Source: Candidatus Poseidoniaceae archaeon (GTDB lineage: Archaea > Thermoplasmatota > Poseidoniia > Poseidoniales > Poseidoniaceae). From it: DNA of 6,138 nt. The DNA lies in contig JAQXFM010000218.1 in assembly GCA_029250305.1 (NCBI GenBank), forward strand, positions 1-6,138. The letters are read 5' to 3'. The translations under genes and the position numbers were made by a program. The notes below the pieces were generated by a model, which was given only the letters and a program-made list of their open reading frames with translations, did no database searches and was not told the DNA's origin. This document shows positions 1 through 6,138 of the stretch, one piece after another; positions within the stretch are counted from its first letter, which is position 1; each line of letters opens with the position of its first letter.

Positions 1-2946
1 GGTGAACAGGTGTTCGATGCCGTCAAGCATGCCGTCACCATCGGTGTCAACGTTGTTCGGGTCTGAAGTCCAACCGCTGATGTTGATTTGATCCTGCGTT
101 AAGAATGAACCAAACGAAGCAGTCGTTGAGATACTTGGCCATTGTTGCAGTGCAAACGCCTGGCCAACGGTTGTAACAAACCATTGAGGAGACGACCGGT
201 TTGCATCCGTTTCGCTGTATTCCGGAGCAATGGCATTGTATTCTTCCCAATTGGCCATACCGTCATCGTCAGCGTCTTGCCAACGGTCAGAGGCATCAAG
301 TGGATTAAGCGTCCATGCATCGTCGAGAATAGCCCATCGAGCAAACCAAATTTCCCAACCATCGGGCATGCCGTCATTGTCAGTGTCTGCATCGAATGGA
401 TTTGCTGCACCAGTGCTGGTGACTGGTTGAGTCGCCGTCACAGCACCCGAAGCACGCTCTCCAAAGGTTGCCTCTGGCATGCCGTAATCAGCCACATTAG
501 CAAAGAGGTCCGTCGAGAATCCATCAGGCAATGGCACGCCAGACATCGTGGTGTTTGTGGCGAAGAGGTCCGTGCGAACATGGAATTCCAGCCAGTTCAC
601 AAAGGCCTCATTCGAATCCAAAACACCGTCGTGGTTGATGTCGTACCCATCGCCGTCTGGGTTTTCGAAGAGATCAGAACCGTTGAGCGGATTCACACCA
701 ACTCGGGAAGGATCCCATTCGCACGCCCCATTCGATTCCCACCCATCAGGTAGAGAATCCCCATCGGAATCGATGTCGTTTGGGTCGGCGGTGGACCAAC
801 TGGCGGCGGATTCTGCCGACTCACCGTGGCTCTCAAGAAGCAAACCTTCCATGGCCGCTCCTTTGACCAGCGACCATTGGTACTCGCAGAGGTTGGCAAG
901 ACCATCTCGGTCTGCGTCCCAGTTTGCATCATCGGCACGGTTCGGGTCAAGCGACCAGTTGTTGCCACCCGTGAAACTCGAACCAACCCACCGGCGATGG
1001 GTGATTTCCCATCCATCGGGCATTCCATCGCCATCCGAATCGAAATTTGTAGGGTCGGTGCCGATGTCTGTTGACGACAATCCGAGGTAAGTTGTGTTCG
1101 CTGCAAGACCTGCAGCATCGTCGCAGATGTATTCCAACTGCACAGTATAATGGCACCACAAATTGCTTGTTTCGTAAAAGAATCCGAAGTACTCCTCACC
1201 ATCGCCAAGTCCATCACCATCGGTGTCACCTTCACGAGGATTGGTCGAGTTGTAACCGAGTGGTGTCGTTTCCACATATCGGAATTCATCAAGATTGGTC
1301 CAAAGGCGTTCCAAGAAGCCGTCGGCGGCTTGGTCAAGGTCGAGCCCGTCGCCGTCCATATCGAGCAGTGCATCGTAGGGATCGGTTGGGTCAAGCCCGT
1401 TAGCGACTTCCCATCCGTCGGGCATTCCGTCGTTATCAGAATCATTTGCCCCGGGGTTCATCAGTTCGAGGTTGGCGTATTGTCCAGGTGCTGAACCAGC
1501 AAGAATCGTGATGTTTCCATCGATGCTGACCCAGTTAAGCGTGCTCAATTCTCCGTACACTGGCTCTTGATCCTGCAATCCATAAACGGCAGTGTAATCC
1601 CCAGAAATGGCCCAAAGACCACGCTGTGAACCAATCAACAGTTCATCGCCGGTTGGGAAAATCGAATGGATGTTGTTGAGATCACGGAGGTATTGGCCCT
1701 CTGTACCAGGGTGTTCCAAAAGACCGCTGTGAGTGATGCTGGAATCAAGGAGGCTCATACGATGCAATCCCGACGGCGTCCCAAACCACAGCACTTGGGC
1801 ATTGTTGGCATTTGGCCCGTCAAGGACAAGGTCGCGAACTTCAGCTGGATTGGCAACCATGCCGAGGGAAAGGGAACGCAGTTCATCGATACTGGTAGGA
1901 ATTGGTGTTGATTCTGTTGTGTAATGGAACCGCCATGTTGGCGTGAATTCATCCCGGACCGTGGCAGTCTCTGCCATCACAAGGCCACGATCGGTTCCGA
2001 CGTAGAGCATCTTTGTGCCGCCGCCGGCCGCACCGTGAGCAATCGATGTTACGCTTGCGTTGGACTCGCTCAATGCGGTGGTCAACGAAGTCGAGAGTGC
2101 ATAACTTTGGACAATTGCTCCGGCGGAGTTGATTTCGATAATTGCCCCAGCACCTGAATCTCCAAGTGCGAGCAATTGTTGGTTTTGGCCTTCGATGTCA
2201 AGTTCTGCGAGGGCGTTGAGCTCATCACCCATGGACCATGCCCATGTGCTCAATTCTGCGAAGGAGCCGTCAGCTTGCAAAGGCGCAACAGCCATTCCAA
2301 TGCTTGTTGCAACGGCGAGAGCGTAGGCGTCATCACCGCTCTTGAGCAAGGAGGCATCATTGATTTCCACACCTTGTGGCATCCATTGGTCGACGCTTGT
2401 TTGGGCATCGAAGTCTGCGAATGTCAGTCCATACCGTGTTGAAACATAGACATTGGAACCATCCGTTTCTATGTCACGGATGTCATAGTGCAAAACACTC
2501 AATTCGTCCGAGTTTGCGGTGAATGTGAGCGGAATCATACTTGCCGTTCCTTCTTCATCGCCGTATGAAACGGATTTCAAGCCAGCAATGACGGAATTTC
2601 CATCGTCCTCGTGAACCATGTATTCTTCGAGCGTGGAAAGTGCCTCACCGAGCTTAATAGCCGTAAGCGTTCGACTTACGTCCGGTGAGATCCCACCGTC
2701 TCGGTTCGCATCCCAGCCATCGCTGTCGTGATCGACCAAAGCGTTCGTCCGGTTCAATGGGTCGAGGCCAAAGTGAACTTCCCAACCGTCGGGGATTCCA
2801 TCACCGAATGAAGGAAACAATCGCCGAATGGAGAAGCCATCCCAGTGATAGCGATCTGAATCATCCAACAGCGGATCGGTTCCGAGCCAAAGGTCTTCAT
2901 CGACCACATTGGTTGCGTTTGTGGTGCAGGCCGAGAGAATATTTTT
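1..2946 (-). CDS. Giant secreted Ca-binding repeat protein, C-terminal remainder (partial, no start of its own)
   Basis: The frame stays open for 982 codons, from just after the TAA at 2947-2949 to the left edge, where it continues out of the window. In order it shows: a short Cys/Asn-rich linker; a split Ca-binding loop ending in GDGIPDGWE; an Asp-rich EF-like stretch (DHDSDGWDANRDG); a beta-propeller-like region with repeated (V/L)(Y/W)(V/F)GTxxGL strands; then six loops of the DxDxDGxPDGWE type alternating with EF-hand-like loops such as DINHDGVLDSNE. Many Asn-x-Ser/Thr sequons and spaced Cys residues fit an extracellular glycoprotein. The likely role is a surface adhesin or structural protein, by analogy with thrombospondin type-3 proteins. 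No enzyme motif is seen. The first in-frame ATG is only at 2619, after the first two motifs, and no Shine-Dalgarno precedes any early GTG or TTG. I therefore read it as the continuation of the 2947-3696 gene, not as a separate gene. The coding frame is certain; the function is only a general class. Confidence 0.85.
13..1443 (-). repeat. Array of six thrombospondin type-3-like Ca-binding loops at protein level
   Basis: Six copies of a DxDxDGxxDGxE loop are visible: 1408-1443 (DSDNDGMPDGWE), 1195-1227 (DTDGDGLGDGE), 1006-1041 (DSDGDGMPDGWE), 736-777 (ending DSLPDGWE), 352-393 (DTDNDGMPDGWE) and 13-48 (DTDGDGMLDGIE). Between them are shorter DxDxDG-x-N-x-x-E units, including a perfect 12-residue EF-hand loop at 607-642. 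In thrombospondins and bacterial homologues such loops bind Ca2+ and stiffen a stalk. The DNA copies are similar mainly at the loop and diverge between loops, so this is an old protein repeat and not a recent tandem DNA duplication. Confidence 0.8.
1450..2580 (-). other. Beta-propeller-like region within the giant protein
   Basis: About 375 residues free of the Asp-rich loops lie between Ca-binding modules. Blade-like strands recur: VYVSTRYGL (2425-2451), YALAVATSIGMAV (2287-2325), LLALGDSGAG (around 2150-2178), LYVGTDRGL (1981-2007), LWFGTPSGL (1765-1791) and LLIGSQRGL (1615-1641). They are spaced roughly 40-70 residues apart. The (V/L)(W/Y)xGTxxGL pattern resembles that of Reg_prop/WD-like propeller blades. 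This suggests a six- or seven-bladed ligand- or protein-binding domain displayed on a Ca-stabilised stalk. The family match is by motif only. Confidence 0.6.
2779..2865 (-). other. Type-3-like Ca loop split by a 16-residue insert
   Basis: Every other loop reads D(S/T)D immediately followed by (G/N)DG(M/I/L)PDGWE. Here DDSD is separated from GDGIPDGWEV by 16 residues (2806-2853) starting RYHWDGF and ending FPSF. The insert is in frame (48 bp) and rich in aromatic residues and arginine, unlike the acidic loop. It could be a conserved loop decoration or a late insertion; the sequence alone does not decide. Confidence 0.6.
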
Positions 2947-2949
2947 TTA
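2947..2949 (-). other. In-frame TAA interrupting the giant repeat protein
   Basis: The minus strand reads GCA AAC TAA AAA AAT ATT, and every triplet on both sides is in the same frame. The TAA overlaps the first two bases of a run of seven A. A homopolymer length error would shift the frame downstream, and none is seen, so a base substitution (for example from AAA, CAA, GAA or TAT) is the simplest origin. It may be a real nonsense mutation, strain variation, or a base-call or consensus error. Confidence 0.8.
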
Positions 2950-3696
2950 GTTTGCGTTTGCACCTGTAGGGATAAATGGCCAATTTACCAGAATTGATCC
3001 CTCTGGCAACGAGGCAGAGCACCAAAGTCCATCCAATTCGGTGGTGTGGTTAAGGGGGGCACCCTGGATGTATTCTTCTGGTGAAGTAAACCGTTCGGTG
3101 ACAGAAAGCACGCCGTCTCGATTGACGTCGAATCCATCTTCATCAGGATCATCAGTCATGTCACTCGCATTGAGTGGATCGAATGCAGGGCAAACATATC
3201 GTAGGGTGAAGATATCGAAACCGCCGGTTCGATGGCACATGTAGACCTCGTATCCATCTGGCATTCCATCGCCATCGGTGTCGGACATTCGTGGATCAAG
3301 GTAGGTTCGCTCGCCAGTTTCATCGACTGAACCAGTTAATCCCCGTGGGAAACCAGACGCCGTGCAGTTCGCAGGATATGGCCAGCAATATTCTTCGGTG
3401 GCATTGAGACCATCTCGGTCGTTGTCAACATATGCGTCCGAAGCATCTTCTTTATCCATCCCAGGCATGTAAATTTCTCGACCATCAATCGCAGTCCAAT
3501 TCATCCAAGATTCGAACAGGTATTCGTGCACGTCGGGGATTTTATCCCCGTCCGTATCGGTGGACGGAGGTTTCTCCCCCTCCGTGACTCGAGGATCCAC
3601 GCTCGAAACCGATGAAATCGCAGGAAATTGCGACATAAAGAGGAGGCTTGCAATGACTGCAAGCGTTGTGAGAAGAGTGGTTAGGCTTCGTCGCAT
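2947..3696 (-). CDS. Secreted thrombospondin type-3/EF-hand-like protein, N-terminal part with signal peptide (249 aa before in-frame TAA)
   Basis: The start is the ATG at 3696. It is preceded by GGTGAT four to five bases upstream and followed by a classical signal peptide: MRR, then a hydrophobic stretch LTTLLTTLAVIASLLFM, with probable cleavage in the Ser-rich segment near residues 28-32. There is no lipobox Cys. The frame is open for 80 codons further upstream, but that stretch would bury the signal peptide and runs into the divergent gene, so I rejected it. The mature part holds DTDGDKIPDVHE (residues about 47-58), an EF-like DNDRDGLNATEE, DTDGDGMPDGYE (about 139-150), and a full EF-hand-type loop, DVNRDGVLSVTE. 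Cys pairs (CWPYPANC; MC..VC) and sequons (NWT, NAT, NCT, NAS, NHT) suggest an exported, disulfide-bonded glycoprotein. Translation ends at TAA 2947-2949 in the middle of a module that continues in the same frame, so the product is probably truncated. Family: Ca-binding type-3 repeat surface proteins. Exact function unknown. Confidence 0.85.
   Translation of the reverse strand: MRRSLTTLLTTLAVIASLLFMSQFPAISSVSSVDPRVTEGEKPPSTDTDGDKIPDVHEYLFESWMNWTAIDGREIYMPGMDKEDASDAYVDNDRDGLNATEEYCWPYPANCTASGFPRGLTGSVDETGERTYLDPRMSDTDGDGMPDGYEVYMCHRTGGFDIFTLRYVCPAFDPLNASDMTDDPDEDGFDVNRDGVLSVTERFTSPEEYIQGAPLNHTTELDGLWCSASLPEGSILVNWPFIPTGANAN
3247..3558 (-). repeat. Two type-3-like Ca-binding loops in the N-terminal part
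   Basis: DTDGDKIPDVHE lies at 3523-3558 and DTDGDGMPDGYE at 3247-3282. An EF-like DNDRDGLNATEE sits between them, and a perfect EF-hand loop DVNRDGVLSVTE follows at 3094-3129. They repeat the module order seen in the C-terminal part of the protein, which supports a single original gene. Confidence 0.75.
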
Positions 3697-3699
3697 TGT

Positions 3700-3705
3700 A
3701 TCACC
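3700..3705 (-). promoter_or_regulatory. Ribosome binding site GGTGAT of the giant secreted protein
   Basis: On the minus strand GGTGAT is followed by ACA and the ATG at 3696. It matches six bases of the complement of the archaeal 16S 3' end (GGAGGTGATC), in the same register as the site at 5866-5873. It decides the start at 3696 and agrees with the signal peptide beginning there. Confidence 0.65.
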
Positions 3706-3840
3706 GGAGTGCAAGCCATAGGCTTCGCTAACCTTCAACCCTAAATGGACACTTATGAGGATAATGGAACGATGTTCGGACATTTGCATTTTCCTTGTGC
3801 CGATTAAGTCGCCGGTCGAAGGCCCCCGTGCATGTTTGAT

Positions 3841-3870
3841 GAAGTCATTTCTTGCGCAAAAAGGGACTTC
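3841..3870. promoter_or_regulatory. 30-bp imperfect dyad, candidate operator or RNA hairpin
   Basis: GAAGTC at 3841-3846 mirrors GACTTC at 3865-3870, and the centre is the perfect 8-bp palindrome TTGCGCAA at 3852-3859. Over the 15 half-site positions, 12 are Watson-Crick pairs and one is a G-T wobble. It lies 60-95 bases upstream of the hydrolase start, in the divergent spacer, where a dimeric regulator could act on either gene. Its function is inferred only from symmetry and place. Confidence 0.4.
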
Positions 3871-3935
3871 TTGAAGAAATTGAATCGCTTTGTTCAAAGT
3901 CCTGCCGCGTTGCGCATCATTCGGACACCATGACA

Positions 3936-4748
3936 ATGAGCATCACGCACCTTGGCACCGGCAGTCGCGGCAACGCGACATTGCTGGAAACCAAAGGAGC
4001 AAAGGTGCTGATTGACCAAGGGTTCAGCGGCGCTCAGTTGCAAAAGAGATTGAATCGCCTTGGAATTGACCCCACAGAAATCGACTGCATCTTCATCAGC
4101 CACCACCACGGCGATCACGGCGGTGGTGCTGCAATCGCCCAGAAGCGGTGGGGTTTGCAGATTTTAGCAAACGAACGAACAGCGCAAGAACTCGGGCTCG
4201 ACCCTGCTTTGACCTCCTACTTCGAGGCCTTGGACATGGTCCGTGTCGGGGAGGATTTAGCGGTGTTACCAGTGCCAGTGCCCCATGCAGGCTCTGACAA
4301 TGTGGCATTTGTCGCCAGTCATGGTGGGGAGCGGGCCGCCATAATTACCGACCTAGGGTCTTGGACGGACGAATTGGTCACGCATGTTCGCGGATGCGAA
4401 CACATCGCAATCGAAGCAAATTACGATCATGATCGATTGATGAACGGCCCGTACCCATACTCCCTCAAAGACCGAATCAGCGGTCGAGGCGGTCACCTTT
4501 CGAACGACCAAACTGGGGAATTTCTGGCGCAGGTTTGCACAGCAGAAACTCGGAGCATCAGCCTCACGCACTTGTCTGAAAAAAACAATCGACCTCACCT
4601 TGCTGAATCAACGGTGCTTTACCACATTGATGAGGTCTTTTCCGGAGACATCAAAATCTCCCTCCAAGATGGACCAGAGTACACACATTATGTCGGCAAA
4701 ACCGCTGATGAAGCGAAAGCTTCCGAAACCGACTCACTCGAGGCTTAA
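3936..4748 (+). CDS. Metallo-beta-lactamase-fold hydrolase, YycJ/PhnP-like (270 aa)
   Basis: The protein opens with MSITHLGTGSRGN, which matches the beta-strand and GSGSxGN turn at the start of YycJ-like MBL proteins. It carries the full metal-site set: HHHGDH (residues 56-61; H56, H58, D60, H61), H117 in VPHAG, D139 in IITDLGSW, and H212 in THLSEKNN. GRGGHLSND near 183-191 and HLSEKNNRP are typical of the YycJ subgroup. The family includes 5'-3' DNA exonucleases and phosphodiesterases that use a dinuclear metal centre. The protein is predicted cytosolic, with no signal peptide. The substrate cannot be told from the sequence. The start is uncertain: ATG 3936 fits the family alignment, ATG 3930 adds two residues, and TTG 3852 would add a non-conserved 28-residue extension. 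No Shine-Dalgarno precedes either ATG, so the mRNA may be leaderless. The pilin-like genes follow after 47 nt in the same direction. Confidence 0.9.
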   Translation: MSITHLGTGSRGNATLLETKGAKVLIDQGFSGAQLQKRLNRLGIDPTEIDCIFISHHHGDHGGGAAIAQKRWGLQILANERTAQELGLDPALTSYFEALDMVRVGEDLAVLPVPVPHAGSDNVAFVASHGGERAAIITDLGSWTDELVTHVRGCEHIAIEANYDHDRLMNGPYPYSLKDRISGRGGHLSNDQTGEFLAQVCTAETRSISLTHLSEKNNRPHLAESTVLYHIDEVFSGDIKISLQDGPEYTHYVGKTADEAKASETDSLEA

Positions 4749-4776
4749 CCCTCGCATTCGTGCATCCAAAGGTGCC

Positions 4777-4787
4777 GGTGAAGGTGA
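4777..4787 (+). promoter_or_regulatory. Ribosome binding site of the first pilin-like gene (two GGTGA copies)
   Basis: GGTGA occurs at 4777-4781 and again at 4783-4787, the second ending eight bases before ATG 4796. No such site precedes the alternative ATG at 4856. This favours the upstream start, although the resulting leader is long for a pilin. Confidence 0.5.
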
Positions 4788-4795
4788 AGGGCTAA

Positions 4796-5881
4796 ATGGT
4801 ACCGAGCCTTGTCTTGCTTGTGAACACCGAAGCCTGCTTCGTTTCCCGTCCCGCCATGCGCAGGGACGACCGAGCGGTGAGCGAGGTTTTGGGTGTCGTC
4901 ATGTTGTTGGCAATGGTCATTACAATCATGGGTGGAGTCTGGATTTTCCTCAACCCATACCTAACGGATTTTGAAGACAACACAAACTGGAACAGTGCTG
5001 TGGGCATCTCCGAGCGATTCCAAGACCGGATCGATGTTGCGGGAGCGGCTCCTGAAGGAACCGGCATCCGCCACACATTAGCACTCCAATCAACGTACAT
5101 CCGTCCAATTGACAAAGTTGAAACTTGGACCATTTCAGCGGATGTCGTCTCGAATGAGCAGATCACGATTGAGCACCTCAATCTCACGGCAATGAGCGTG
5201 AAGGCTGTCAACGAGTCAGCCCGCTCAGTGACCATCGAGACGCCCTATGGCATTGAAAGTTCGAATTTCGAGGGATCGCACGAAGATGTGATTGTTCGAC
5301 ATAATTCATCGAGGGACCATTGGATGATTGTGACCGTGTATGATGAAGATGCAACACCGCTGCACAGAAGCCTGAGTTACGCTCTCTCCGGTATCCAAAT
5401 CACCACCTCGCTCGGTCAAGGCGAACACGAGTTGGCCCTCATGAACAACGCAAGGGTCGAACACTTCCCGAATGAACCATGGGCTGTCACATCCTATCCA
5501 AGCGTATCTTTAGACCAACTCGTCGACGGCGAATACAGACTCTCAATGTTGCTTTCAGATGTAACAATCAATGGATCCCTCGGAACAGGAAACAGCATCG
5601 GCATGAATATGATTTCTCTCGGTCCGATGACCCTCTTCACTGGTGAAGCATACAACTTGAGGTTCACCGTACTCAACGAACTCAATGACCTGATCACACC
5701 ACAATACCATGACTATTGGCTCGATGAATACAATCTCAATCGGGCTTCAGGGACCCTAGACACATTCGTTGGCTACGGACCATTTGAACGAGCGAGTGGG
5801 GCCGACGGATTCACGGTGGACACTCATGGCGTCCAGTTATTCCTCGAAGTCGATGTCCAACGAGTGGAGGTGAGCCGATGA
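4796..5881 (+). CDS. Large archaeal type IV pilin-like protein (361 aa)
   Basis: Residues 21-52 read as an archaeal class III signal: MRRDDRA, then VSEVLGVV and a hydrophobic helix ending MGGVWIFLNP. This matches the archaeal pilin N-terminal domain (DUF1628/Pilin_N type), cut by a prepilin peptidase, probably between A27 and V28. The helix would pack in a filament core or anchor the protein in the membrane. The remaining roughly 310 residues are soluble, strand-rich and without recognised motifs. That is much longer than typical archaeal pilins (roughly 120-200 aa), so a minor, tip or adhesive pilin, or a pseudopilin-like anchored protein, is possible. Start: ATG 4796 has a GGTGA site but gives a 27-residue leader containing VPSLVLLV; ATG 4856 gives a compact 7-residue leader without a site. 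The stop overlaps the next gene's ATG (ATGA), which indicates translational coupling. The pilin-type N-terminus is firm; the function of the body is unknown. Confidence 0.85.
   Translation: MVPSLVLLVNTEACFVSRPAMRRDDRAVSEVLGVVMLLAMVITIMGGVWIFLNPYLTDFEDNTNWNSAVGISERFQDRIDVAGAAPEGTGIRHTLALQSTYIRPIDKVETWTISADVVSNEQITIEHLNLTAMSVKAVNESARSVTIETPYGIESSNFEGSHEDVIVRHNSSRDHWMIVTVYDEDATPLHRSLSYALSGIQITTSLGQGEHELALMNNARVEHFPNEPWAVTSYPSVSLDQLVDGEYRLSMLLSDVTINGSLGTGNSIGMNMISLGPMTLFTGEAYNLRFTVLNELNDLITPQYHDYWLDEYNLNRASGTLDTFVGYGPFERASGADGFTVDTHGVQLFLEVDVQRVEVSR
5866..5873 (+). promoter_or_regulatory. Strong ribosome binding site GGAGGTGA inside the upstream gene's 3' end
   Basis: GGAGGTGA is an 8-base match to the anti-Shine-Dalgarno and lies four bases before ATG 5878, whose ATGA overlaps the preceding stop TGA (5879-5881). 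It fixes the start of the second pilin-like gene and indicates a co-translated pair. Confidence 0.8.
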
Positions 5882-6138
5882 AGTCAATGCTTCAACGAGA
5901 TGACCAAGCCGTATCTGCAGCGGTCGCAACGGTGCTGATGTTTGGAGGCGTGCTCTCGATTATTGCCATGATGATGGTGTCAATGATTCCTGTGATCGAG
6001 GAATTGGAAGGCTCAGTTGAACGACACGACATGTCTGCACAGATGTCACTGCTCGCCCACCAAACATCTGCACTCAGCGAGAAGGGGATGCCAGGCGACT
6101 CCACATCCATCGAACTCATCCCCGTTGATGGAAGTCTT
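5878..6138 (+). CDS. Second archaeal pilin-like protein, N-terminal 87 codons (partial at right edge)
   Basis: The N-terminus MKSMLQRDDQA, followed by VSAAVATVLMFGGVLSIIAMMM, repeats the RDDxAVS peptidase site and single hydrophobic helix of the gene before it, so both are probably processed by the same prepilin peptidase. After the helix come an acidic, helical stretch (IEELEGSVERHDMSAQMSLLAHQTSAL) and the beginning of a strand-rich part with Gly and Asp turns. The layout recalls haloarchaeal pilin-like proteins that have a helix of this type after the membrane segment; that comparison is from memory of the family. The gene overlaps the upstream one by 4 nt with a strong ribosome binding site, so the two products are likely made together and may form one complex. 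The C-terminus is outside the window. Confidence 0.85.
   Translation, partial: MKSMLQRDDQAVSAAVATVLMFGGVLSIIAMMMVSMIPVIEELEGSVERHDMSAQMSLLAHQTSALSEKGMPGDSTSIELIPVDGSL

Larger units (their letters stand above)
3697..3929. other. Intergenic spacer between divergent genes
   Basis: These 233 bases separate the minus-strand secreted protein from the plus-strand hydrolase and must hold both promoters. Weak A/T-rich stretches (for example CATTTAGG on the minus strand around 3743-3750) could be TATA elements, but none stands out. No tRNA fold is seen. The clearest structure is the dyad at 3841-3870. Confidence 0.6.

Noticed and set aside
142..1494. Several plus-strand frames of 80-200 codons opposite the repeat protein, and a 250-codon minus-strand frame at 693-1445
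   Set aside because: They are shadows of the repetitive Asp/Gly codons (GAC, GAT, GGN) of the true minus-strand frame. They have no family-like sequence or ribosome binding sites.
2942..2948. T7 run as a plus-strand transcription terminator
   Set aside because: No plus-strand gene ends upstream of it. On the minus strand, where transcription runs, it is an A-run inside the coding frame.
2947..2949. Recoding of the TAA as pyrrolysine or selenocysteine, or bypass by polymerase slippage
   Set aside because: Pyrrolysine uses UAG and selenocysteine uses UGA. Slippage on the following A-run leaves the TAA intact in the incoming frame.
3713..3725. Small hairpin AAGCC-ATA-GGCTT in the leader of the secreted-protein gene
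   Set aside because: Five-base arms with a three-base loop are expected by chance at this length, and nothing else supports a function.
3697..3936. N-terminal extension of the secreted protein by up to 80 codons, starting at TTG 3936
   Set aside because: It would place 80 residues before a clear signal peptide and overlap the start of the divergent gene. The GGTGAT site supports 3696.
4771..4790. Triplicated GGTGNN hexamer as a tandem repeat element
   Set aside because: It is short and imperfect, and is better explained as a ribosome binding region before ATG 4796.
1..6138. tRNA, rRNA, CRISPR array or insertion sequence
   Set aside because: Nearly all of the window is coding. The only sizeable spacer (3697-3929) shows no cloverleaf, no spaced direct repeats, and no transposase or terminal inverted repeats.

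Overview
The window most likely comes from an archaeon, probably a marine planktonic euryarchaeon of the Poseidoniales (Marine Group II) type. Two consecutive genes carry archaeal type IV pilin N-termini (a charged RDDxAVS site followed by one hydrophobic helix). Ribosome binding sites are of the GGAGGTGA/GGTGAT type. The left half encodes a very large, acidic, secreted protein rich in calcium-binding motifs. Such proteins are common in that lineage but not unique to it. The lineage call is inference; the archaeal call is better supported.

Left half (1-3696, minus strand): one giant secreted or surface protein read from right to left. It starts at 3696 with a signal peptide and runs through thrombospondin type-3-like loops (DxDxDGxPDGWE) and EF-hand-like loops. 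An in-frame TAA at 2947-2949 interrupts it. The same reading frame then stays open for 982 further codons to the window edge, through more Ca-binding modules, a beta-propeller-like region (about 1450-2580) and again Ca-binding modules. The second part has no credible start codon or ribosome binding site. The pair therefore looks like a single gene broken by a nonsense change or a sequence error, not like two genes.

Middle (3697-3929): the spacer between divergent genes. It holds the ribosome binding site of the minus-strand gene and a 30-bp imperfect dyad centred between 3855 and 3856.

Right half (3930-6138, plus strand): a probable three-gene operon. First comes a metallo-beta-lactamase-fold hydrolase of the YycJ/PhnP-like group. 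After 47 nt comes an unusually large (361 aa) pilin-like protein. Its stop overlaps by 4 nt (ATGA) the start of a second pilin-like protein that runs off the right edge. The pilin-like pair probably forms or anchors part of a cell-surface filament or secreted complex; the link to the hydrolase is by position only. I found no tRNA, rRNA, CRISPR array, insertion sequence or convincing intrinsic terminator.
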